Below are positions 1 through 5,041 of a DNA stretch of 14,758 bases, in pieces. Numbering within the stretch: the first letter of the stretch is position 1; each line of letters begins with the position of its first letter. The translations under genes and the position numbers were made by a program. The notes beneath the pieces are model-generated. The model had not been told where the DNA came from and ran no database searches. It saw only the letters and a list, made by a program, of their open reading frames with translations. Location: positions 1 to 14,758 of the forward strand of contig JAATVT010000197.1 in the NCBI GenBank assembly GCA_014523685.1, read 5' to 3'. This DNA comes from Nitrososphaerales archaeon TH5893 (GTDB lineage: Archaea; Thermoproteota; Nitrososphaeria; Nitrososphaerales; Nitrososphaeraceae).

Positions 1-1
1 A

Positions 2-106
2 TTCGAAACAGGAGCCTTGAAACCAGATGAGGCATTTTCAAAAAAATTAGAAAGGTATCTAGGTATTACACTATACAAGAGTATTAAAGAGGATACTAGG
101 ACCTGA
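2..106 (+). CDS. C-terminal end of an MBF1-like helix-turn-helix regulator (partial)
   Basis: The reading frame is open from the window edge and ends at TGA 104-106, giving the last 34 residues of a protein that starts outside the window. The visible part has the pattern E-x-G-x-x-x-P-(x)n-KLE-x-x-LGI-x-L, which is the end of the Cro/C1-type helix-turn-helix and the following tail in archaeal multiprotein bridging factor 1 (MBF1) proteins. MBF1 links TATA-binding protein to regulators in eukaryotes and is linked to translation in archaea. Only the last helix and tail are seen, so another XRE-family regulator is possible. No N-terminal zinc ribbon can be checked here. Confidence 0.6.
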   Translation, partial: FETGALKPDEAFSKKLERYLGITLYKSIKEDTRT

Positions 107-487
107 TGACTTTTGGATAAAGATCTCATGTGTGGTGGAGAGGCATAATCAGCGATTTTTATAGAATATGCATATAATACTTAACAAATTCAAGATACAA
201 CAGAATGGAAAAACTGAAATGCTACTTGTTGAATCCAACCAATCTGATGTCGAAAAGCCTTTGTACTGTTGTTGACCCACATTAATACAAGCATTTATTT
301 TAATAAATACGAGTATATGCTGACATTAAAATGCTGGGCACGACTATCACTAAACACGTTTAACGTCTGAGAATCAGTAGGTTTTGACTACCGGACATCC
401 AGGATTGCAACCCCACCAATCGTGCTATAAAGTATGAAACGCAATGTAAAAGAAGGGGCCTAAATAATACGCTACAGATTAAGATGC
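107..487. other. 381-base region without a convincing gene
   Basis: No long ORF on either strand. It holds one weak 35-codon ORF (168-275) and a GC-richer patch at 337-426. In that patch a 7-base-pair helix (337-343 with 420-426, one G-T pair) closes over several short hairpins: CTGA-GAA-TCAG at 367-377 and GTAG-CTAC at 377-391. It is not a canonical tRNA on either strand. It may be a structured RNA or the downstream flank of the gene at 488-751, which runs towards it on the minus strand. Confidence 0.35.
168..275 (+). CDS. possible 35-residue small protein
   Basis: ATG at 168 to TGA at 273-275. The short product is rich in Q, N, K and E and ends in Cys-Cys. An AT-rich element (GCATAATC, about 142-149) lies some 22 bases ahead of the ATG, and there is no ribosome binding site. 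Thirty-five open codons are not statistically notable in DNA of this composition and I recognise no family, so this is only a candidate. It lies just downstream of the MBF1-like gene on the same strand. Confidence 0.2.
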   Translation: MHIILNKFKIQQNGKTEMLLVESNQSDVEKPLYCC

Positions 488-751
488 CTAAAGGCGTTCT
501 GGCCTTTTTCCTTTAACGAATTTACCAGCTGAAAATGTGAAACCGACAGTATCATAATCAGCCTCCATTTCATAGTCATCCAACGTTTCATTATATTGCT
601 CTTTGGGAAATCGATTTCCAGCAATTATAGCATTGTCATTTTCATCCAACTCGGCATAAATCAAATTACCGTTAGGTTCTTCGGCGGTAAGGAGCCGTTT
701 TCCTGTCTTTCGATTCCTAAACAATCTGACGGAACAATTGCTATCGGTCAA
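488..751 (-). CDS. hypothetical protein, 87 residues, TTG start
   Basis: I do not recognise this protein. It is small, soluble and polar, with a basic start (RLFRNRKTGKR), an acidic middle rich in E, D, N and Y, and a basic end (KFVKGKRPERL). There are no Cys pairs beyond one Cys near the start and no membrane segment. The frame is closed by TAA just upstream and the only plausible initiator is TTG at 751. A TATA-like ATTTAAAT lies at 778-785, about 30 bases ahead on this strand, which fits a leaderless archaeal transcript. It diverges from the possible gene starting at 837 and shares its short control region. Confidence 0.65.
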   Translation of the reverse strand: MTDSNCSVRLFRNRKTGKRLLTAEEPNGNLIYAELDENDNAIIAGNRFPKEQYNETLDDYEMEADYDTVGFTFSAGKFVKGKRPERL

Positions 752-777
752 ATCTGGCCCTTATCCAATCTCAATCA

Positions 778-785
778 ATTTAAAT
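778..785 (-). promoter_or_regulatory. TATA-like box for the minus-strand gene starting at 751
   Basis: ATTTAAAT centred about 30 bases upstream of the TTG at 751. This spacing fits transcription starting at or next to the start codon (leaderless mRNA). Confidence 0.45.
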
Positions 786-805
786 CTTAAGATAAGATCA
801 CAAAT

Positions 806-813
806 CTTAAAAG
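806..813 (+). promoter_or_regulatory. TATA-like box for the plus-strand ORF starting at 837
   Basis: CTTAAAAG centred about 27 bases upstream of the TTG at 837, the distance expected for a leaderless archaeal transcript. With the element at 778-785 it makes a compact divergent promoter. Confidence 0.4.
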
Positions 814-836
814 TACTCATAAGATAGTAACTAAAT

Positions 837-1028
837 TTGAGTAACTTCCAGAAGACAGAGAAGTGTTATGTCGATGAGAAATATGAATACAAAAAGTCCG
901 TAGAGCAACAAGGTCATGAGTTGTGGTATCAGAAAGTAACAAACCCCAGAGACCGGTACATTTTACAAGATATCTTAAGCTATTTTACGTTGCTGACGGA
1001 GGACCACAGTAGGCTAAAGCTGCATTGA
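837..1028 (+). CDS. possible hypothetical protein, 63 residues, TTG start
   Basis: An unrecognised short protein rich in K, E, Q and Y with a coding-like composition: basic and acidic residues in the first half, then a hydrophobic segment (RYILQDILSYFTLL). A TAA lies just upstream in frame, so TTG 837 is the only initiator, and a TATA-like element sits about 27 bases ahead. Its last 44 bases overlap the end of the opposite-strand exported protein gene (985-1230), which argues for caution: one of the two ends, or this whole ORF, may be spurious. There is no recognisable domain. Confidence 0.4.
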   Translation: MSNFQKTEKCYVDEKYEYKKSVEQQGHELWYQKVTNPRDRYILQDILSYFTLLTEDHSRLKLH

Positions 1029-1230
1029 ATGTCTCATTATCTCGGTAAGCTCCTAATCGTGCATACCCCAAGATTTTTTCATAACATGATTCACCACTCG
1101 AAGAAGCTTTTTCTATGGCTCCAGTACTAGATGTGGGTGCTGAATGTACCGTCACCGCAGAGACTACTGATATCAAAAGCAAGACTGAAACACTAACTGC
1201 AGATATTATCAAAATCGACTTGCTAATCAT
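985..1230 (-). CDS. small exported protein of unknown function, 81 residues
   Basis: The N-terminus is a clear Sec signal peptide or membrane anchor: after MISKS come about 22 hydrophobic residues rich in I, S, V and L, then a small-residue region (VHSAPTSS) where cleavage could occur. The mature part is about 45 residues, with two Cys (in GESCYEK and ALAYCGPP) that could form a disulfide outside the cell. An AT-rich element (AATATATTTT, 1262-1271) lies about 35 bases upstream. A purine-rich GAGAGGT at 1244-1250 lies 13 bases ahead of the ATG, rather far for a good ribosome binding site. I do not recognise a family. It converges with the ORF at 837-1028. Confidence 0.65.
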   Translation of the reverse strand: MISKSILIISAVSVSVLLLISVVSAVTVHSAPTSSTGAIEKASSSGESCYEKILGYARLGAYRDNETFNAALAYCGPPSAT

Positions 1231-1379
1231 TCTGAATCATATTACCTCTCTCTTTTGAAGGAATATATTTTAGATTTTGTTTCATATGTTATAGATCTAG
1301 TGTGATACTGAATTAGTTTTGTAAAATGCTTAACTCATCTGTTAATATCATTAGATATTAATCAGTAGTCATTATGTGT

Positions 1380-1784
1380 CTATCTGTCCTGAGTTGAAGT
1401 ATAACTTGTAATCTTTAGCCCATGTCTTTCCATTTCTTCAAATGATGGTGGAAGCTTTGGTTTCTTATAACTCGAAGATGGTTCTATGTCGTCCTTGACT
1501 ATTGAAACTAGAGGCATCTTATCTCCTATGATACTTCCATGTTGGTCTATCTCTGGACCTGGCGTAGCAATCTTGTTAGGCCGCTTTACTTTCTCCTTCG
1601 CTGGATGATATGTGATATTACAGCGAGCGAGTGCAAAACCACTTCTCGGTTTGTGCGTCTAAGAGTATTAGATTGCAACTGCATAAGTTACAGAATAGCT
1701 TTAAGTTTGGAGGATATGAGTTAGTAGAATCATTAATGCTGATTGCAATAAAAAGTCCTTGTTGTTATTTGGTACTGATGACAT
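1380..1784 (-). pseudogene. frameshifted zinc-ribbon protein gene
   Basis: Three minus-strand frames together read as one protein. It starts at ATG 1784 (MSSVPNNNKDFLLQSALM), shifts frame near 1705-1735, and continues as KLFCNLCSCNLILLDAQ and EKWFCTR. It then shifts again and ends CNITYHP...KVKRPNKIATPGPE, with a Pro/Lys-rich tail and the ending HGLKITSYTSTQDR before TAG at 1380-1382. Rejoined, it has a C-x2-C...C-x2-C zinc ribbon and a tail like small thaumarchaeal zinc-ribbon proteins. The second shift coincides with a 4-base tandem duplication, CGCTCGCT on the minus strand (1623-1630); removing one copy restores CTRCNITYHP. The cause of the first shift is not pinned down. Sequencing error is an alternative for one shift but less likely for two. 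Confidence 0.7.
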
Positions 1785-1805
1785 TATCCCTTGGACCTCT
1801 TATAG

Positions 1806-1907
1806 AAACTAGTCATCATCGGTAACGACATAGACTTCGATGACGAATCAGCTTTGCCATACGGTAAGGACATGGCCGTCGGTGAAGAAGTATCAGTTTT
1901 GCCATAA
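1806..1907 (+). repeat. two-unit 42/45-base tandem repeat, possible coding remnant
   Basis: Unit 1 is 1821-1862 (42 bases) and unit 2 is 1863-1907 (45 bases). They differ at about eight positions plus one 3-base indel, so the repeat keeps frame. On the plus strand the frame 1806-1907 reads GNDIDFDDESALPY then GKDMAVGEEVSVLP and stop, a repeated pattern G-x-D-x(4-7)-E-S-x-LP. The minus strand is also open here (SYGKTDTSSPT... then LPYGKADSSSK...) and ends at TAA overlapping the ATG of the zinc-ribbon pseudogene. I cannot decide which strand coded. The in-frame indel and amino-acid-level repetition suggest a fragment of a repetitive protein, not a functional gene. Confidence 0.5.
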
Positions 1908-2053
1908 GAACTAACCCAACCCTCCCTCTTTTTTTATGAATCATTAAACTATAATCTAAAAGCTTTTTTTGAGTTGTTGCTATCATAATATACTATTATG
2001 TTAAAGAATCTACAGACCAGAAGAACAGAAAGCAATGGATGTAGAGAAAGCAA

Positions 2054-2251
2054 CTAAGGCGTGAATGTTGAATGGCTATGTGAAACCTGATTATGATCCC
2101 CGATTTGATCCAACACTAAATCAAAAACTAAAAGGTGTCGTACGCAGTCTAGACACCACTTTTTCTCTGGACCCTTGAAATCATTACCAATATATTTTCT
2201 AATTGACATAACCTCTGTGGTGTCCCATCCGCATTTATCACATTCTACCAT
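2054..2251 (-). CDS. small CxxC zinc-binding-type protein, 65 residues
   Basis: ATG 2251 to TAG 2054-2056. The product opens with VECDKCGW and has a second pair in KKWCLDCVRH, giving C4-x2-C7-x25-C33-x2-C36, a treble-clef or zinc-ribbon-like layout expected to bind one zinc ion. The last 25 residues are hydrophobic then polar (HLLVFDLVLDQ, HSHSTFTP). TTTAAA at 2275-2280 lies 24-29 bases ahead, fitting a leaderless transcript; this box sits inside the integrase relic, and the ATG lies two bases beyond the relic's terminal stop codon. Role unknown; similar small proteins bind nucleic acid or act as adaptors. A fragment of a larger protein is possible. Confidence 0.6.
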   Translation of the reverse strand: MVECDKCGWDTTEVMSIRKYIGNDFKGPEKKWCLDCVRHLLVFDLVLDQIGDHNQVSHSHSTFTP

Positions 2252-2778
2252 TGTGGTATTTCTTTTTTCAGCACTTTAAATGGATTTAGTTGGCCATCAA
2301 GATCTCTAAGTTAGTAAATAGCACCAACTCTTAAGCCTGCAGAACACATGAGCAAAATAATCGCCCGGTTTCTCGGCGTTGTCTTTTGTATTAGCAATTG
2401 AATCTCTGAGTGTGTATAAGGAAGGTCCTCTGTTTGCTTCTCGTTCTCCCCTAAGAATTAATGAATCTTGGTCCAGTTCAGCTGTGTTACATCATTCATA
2501 ACATAAAACTTGTGGAATGCAGCAAGATAAGCTTGGATTGATCGTGGTGCTATAATAACTGATTTCTTTAGATGTATAACATAGTCACAGATATCCATCT
2601 GAATGATTTTAGGATCCTTGTCTAGGAGTCTATCTAATGACTCTGACGGAAGACGTAAGTATGACATAAAATATCTCAGGGTCTTGGAATACATCTTGCG
2701 AGTGGCCGGGCTCCTACATGTTTCTATGAAGTTACGATATGCTATTGTTGGTATCGGTGCTGTTTGTCCAGACGAGAG
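2245..2778 (-). pseudogene. tyrosine recombinase (phage/plasmid-type integrase) relic
   Basis: One minus-strand frame reads as an archaeal tyrosine recombinase interrupted by stops. Part 1 (to TAA 2458-2460) is the N-terminal SAM-like DNA-binding domain, including AYRNFIETC, TRKMYSKTLRYFMSYLRLP and IQAYLAAFHKFYVMND. Part 2 resumes at once with FLGENEKQTEDLPYTHSEIQ and the start of the catalytic domain, AIILLMCSAGLRVGAI, whose Arg in GLR is the first catalytic Arg. A second TAA at 2311-2313 is followed by LRDLDGQLNPF and TAG at 2245-2247. A TAG at 2779-2781 cuts the frame upstream. The rest of the catalytic domain (HxxR, Tyr) is missing. Both TAA codons lie where one AAA-to-TAA change could explain them. 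The protein is truncated, disrupted and surely inactive: a scar of an integrated element. Confidence 0.88.
2275..2280 (-). promoter_or_regulatory. TATA-like box for the CxxC gene at 2054-2251
   Basis: TTTAAA, palindromic, centred about 27 bases upstream of ATG 2251 on the minus strand. The bases also fall in the last readable part of the integrase relic (as the FK of NPFKV). Confidence 0.4.
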
Positions 2779-2806
2779 CTAAGGATACCAAGCACTCTCA
2801 ACTATT

Positions 2807-2830
2807 TAATGATAGTTTTCGCTATCGTTA
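2807..2830. terminator. 9-base-pair hairpin between the ABC gene and the integrase relic
   Basis: The stem is TAATGATAG (2807-2815) with CTATCGTTA (2822-2830), one G-T wobble on the plus strand, around a 6-base loop. On the plus strand it is followed by a T-rich tract (TTTTTAATTA). It starts three bases beyond the stop codon of the minus-strand ABC ATPase gene, so it may mark the end of that transcript or stop plus-strand transcription. Archaeal termination relies mainly on T tracts, so the function is inferred. Confidence 0.45.
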
Positions 2831-2833
2831 TTT

Positions 2834-3631
2834 TTAATTAGCAACATTTTTTTCGAGTTTTCCATCTTTGATATGTATCGTTCTATCTGTTTCCTTAGAG
2901 AGCTCTGGATTATGAGTAACTAAGATTATTGTTCTTCTGAACTTTTTTGAAAGCGACTTAAGCAGATAAAAAACCTCTTCTCCAGTTTTAGTGTCAAGAT
3001 TACCAGTAGGTTCGTCAGCGAGGATTATTTCAGGATAGTTCATAAGAGATCTCGCTATTGCTACTCTTTGCTGTTGTCCGCCACTTAAATTTGATGGCTT
3101 TTGATGGGCTTTATCACTGATTCCCAGGATATCAAGTAATTTATTGGAACGCCATTTTCTTTCTGTCTTAGACATGCCAGAAATTATACCGGGAATTTCT
3201 ATGTTCTTTTGGATAGAGGTTCTATTAATTAGGTTATAGGACTGAAAAATAAATCCTATCATTCTGTTTCTGAAATCGGAGATCTCCGAGCCAGGAAGTG
3301 CAAATATGTCAATTCCATCAACGAGAACGTTTCCTGATGTGGGCTTGTCTAGTGCGCCTATTATATTTAACAATGTTGACTTTCCGCTTCCAGATGGTCC
3401 CACAATAGATACCAATTCTCCCTTCTTTACTGAAAAACTGATCTCCTTTAGAGCTGTTAACTCTCCTGCAGGAGATATATACATTTTTGAAACATTTTCG
3501 ACATTCAGTGCATCGGTCGATTCGTGTAAATCGTACCCTGATGATTTGATAGGTTCATTCCAGTTCTTACTTTGATCGGAATCGACCTTGAATCGCTTTG
3601 GATCATAGTTATTGATTCCTGAACTTGACAT
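2834..3631 (-). CDS. ABC transporter ATP-binding protein, MacB/LolD type
   Basis: This is the ATP-hydrolysing subunit of an ABC system, acting as a dimer on the inner face of the membrane. Of 265 residues, the order is Walker A GPSGSGKS (78-85), Q-loop at Q130 (GFIFQSYNL), signature LSGGQQQRVAIARS (182-195), Walker B IILADEPTGNLD (202-213) and switch His240 (VTHNP). ADEPTGNLD and FQSYNL are typical of the MacB/LolD/FtsE branch, which moves lipids, lipoproteins or peptides. All catalytic residues are intact. A hydrophilic extension of about 40 residues before the first strand (starting near ALNVENVSKMY) is longer than usual. The gene lies 13 bases after the 135-residue ORF on the same strand, a probable operon. 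No permease follows; the next sequence is an integrase relic. Confidence 0.97.
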   Translation of the reverse strand: MSSSGINNYDPKRFKVDSDQSKNWNEPIKSSGYDLHESTDALNVENVSKMYISPAGELTALKEISFSVKKGELVSIVGPSGSGKSTLLNIIGALDKPTSGNVLVDGIDIFALPGSEISDFRNRMIGFIFQSYNLINRTSIQKNIEIPGIISGMSKTERKWRSNKLLDILGISDKAHQKPSNLSGGQQQRVAIARSLMNYPEIILADEPTGNLDTKTGEEVFYLLKSLSKKFRRTIILVTHNPELSKETDRTIHIKDGKLEKNVAN

Positions 3632-3644
3632 TTTTATCGGTTTA

Positions 3645-4052
3645 TTATTTCCTCACAGCAAACGGAGCTACATTTTCTTGCTCCAAGTCAAAGTCAATAA
3701 CTTTGGCAAAGTTGTCCACGGGATCAAAACAATTTGAATCTTCGGTTTCTTGCAAGATATAATCAATTGCACCGTCATATAATTTATCATTTCCCGTCCT
3801 TTTATTCAAAAAGTCGTCTCTAAATCTTAACCCAAAAGCGTCTTCGTCTTTTATTCCATGTAGTTGATATGTTAATACTTCTGTTACAAGGGGATCGGTG
3901 TCAAATTCATAATATATTTTATCCAAGTTTTCGTTTTCTAAAAATTTAACACCTGCTGCACTAAAACTGGTGTCGCCGGCCAAGGGGTCGACTATGCAAT
4001 CTGAAATGCTGTAGCCTGTCATAAGATCATTTCCAATTGATACCGCTCTCAT
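3645..4052 (-). CDS. hypothetical acidic protein, 135 residues, upstream of the ABC ATPase
   Basis: Not recognised. ATG 4052 to its stop at 3645; soluble, strongly acidic (many D and E), no signal peptide or membrane segment, two Cys (ISDCIVDP near residue 19 and SNCFDP near residue 107) that do not form a CxxC pair. The ending VAPFAVRK is basic. It ends 13 bases before the start of the ABC ATPase gene, so the two are probably co-transcribed. An AT-rich stretch (AAAATTATAA, about 4110-4119) lies some 60 bases upstream and could be the operon promoter with a short leader. A regulatory or accessory role for the transporter is inferred from position only. Confidence 0.75.
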   Translation of the reverse strand: MRAVSIGNDLMTGYSISDCIVDPLAGDTSFSAAGVKFLENENLDKIYYEFDTDPLVTEVLTYQLHGIKDEDAFGLRFRDDFLNKRTGNDKLYDGAIDYILQETEDSNCFDPVDNFAKVIDFDLEQENVAPFAVRK

Positions 4053-4328
4053 AATTTAATAGATATGTTTGCCAAAACCATACTCCATGCGTAGTAAATG
4101 CTTGTAATAGCAGTTATAATTTTAACGCGGAAGCTTGTTTGTAATAGAATTGACTCATAATATTCTTTCTCGGTCTACTTCCAATTATCACACGTTCTCC
4201 CCTTTCCCCACATGGTACACGTTACAATCCAATGCAATGCTTGCAACAATAACCTCAACAATAACCGCAATGAATACAAGTCATAGCAATAAAAAAATAA
4301 TATTGTCTCATACGTATAAATAGACAGT

Positions 4329-4715
4329 TTGGCTAGTGCAGATAATTTTGCTATTGAAGAAAGAAATGCTGGAAAAGCAATAGAATGGATGAATTCATAT
4401 GCAAGTAAGAATCGTAAAAAATTTGAAACTAAACTCGAAGGTTATATATTGTCAACAACAAATTTTGGGAATTTTGAAGTAATATCATGGAGTGGCGACT
4501 GGTCGACAGCCCGAAGTATCATAATAAGAGTAAGCAAGAAATTGAATCTAAAGGTAATAGAATCAGGTTATCATCAAAAGGGAGATTTTTTACGGTCCCT
4601 ATTTCTGGTAAGTAAAGAATTCGCTAAGGTTTACAGCGATGGACGCCTAATTGGAAATATCGTACTAAGTATGGCATCAGGTAAATGGACAGTGGAATCC
4701 GAAACGCTCCGGTGA
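4329..4715 (+). CDS. hypothetical protein, 128 residues, TTG start
   Basis: Not recognised. The frame is closed by TAA 9 bases upstream, so the first available initiator is TTG at 4329; an internal ATG at residue 21 (4389) is the alternative. The AT run at 4290-4303 is placed correctly for a TATA box for the TTG, while the more obvious TATAAAT at 4315-4321 is too close to it. The product is a compact basic alpha/beta protein: helix-like start rich in E, N and K, then GYILSTTNFGNFEVISWSG, a basic middle (RVSKKLNLKV) and an end SMASGKWTVESETLR. No Cys, no signal peptide. It stands alone between a divergent operon and valS. Confidence 0.72.
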   Translation: MASADNFAIEERNAGKAIEWMNSYASKNRKKFETKLEGYILSTTNFGNFEVISWSGDWSTARSIIIRVSKKLNLKVIESGYHQKGDFLRSLFLVSKEFAKVYSDGRLIGNIVLSMASGKWTVESETLR

Positions 4716-5041
4716 GATTCATCCTCAGTTTCTCTTGGCTCCATTAGATTGAGCGGTCAAACCCTGAATATGATTACAAACAAAATATCGCTAAACCTAA
4801 CTAGTATGATCTGCTGCTAATTTCGTATCGACTAGAGAGCATTGACCCTCTCATACTTTGGCAGTAGTTAGATAGAGGATTATGTATTCCGACTAGAAGA
4901 ATTTTTTGTTATTCCGTCATTCTATTGACTGAAGGTTACTTGGCACATCTATGTAACTTTCCCTTCATCTATGAGTATTCAGGATTTGTTTATAATGAGA
5001 ACCAAATACTAACGTTAATAACTCTATATTAATGCCATTGA
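4716..5041. other. 326-base region upstream of valS, no gene seen
   Basis: No ORF on either strand looks coding. The right end holds the valS promoter candidate (TATATTAA, 5025-5032). I see no T-box-like or other conserved RNA structure; T-boxes are not expected in archaea. Confidence 0.4.
5025..5032 (+). promoter_or_regulatory. TATA-like box for valS
   Basis: TATATTAA centred near 5028. This is about 26 bases before ATG 5054 but only about 14 before ATG 5042, so it favours a leaderless transcript starting at the second ATG. Confidence 0.45.

Noticed and set aside
337..427. Possible tRNA gene with long variable arm, on either strand
   Set aside because: The acceptor-like helix is good, but the 17 bases before its 3' side do not form a T arm, the D loop lacks GG in position, and the base before the would-be anticodon is not T. 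Kept only as a structured segment.
1539..1825. Two overlapping plus-strand ORFs of 61 and 64 residues
   Set aside because: They are antisense to the zinc-ribbon pseudogene, whose repaired translation is far more protein-like.
3306..3575. 89-residue plus-strand ORF
   Set aside because: Lies wholly inside the ABC ATPase gene on the other strand, whose motifs are unmistakable.
4135..4323. 62-residue plus-strand ORF in the gap before 4329
   Set aside because: Thr/Ser/Asn/His-rich low-complexity translation of an AT-rich promoter region, no initiation signal, and it contains the probable promoter of the next gene.
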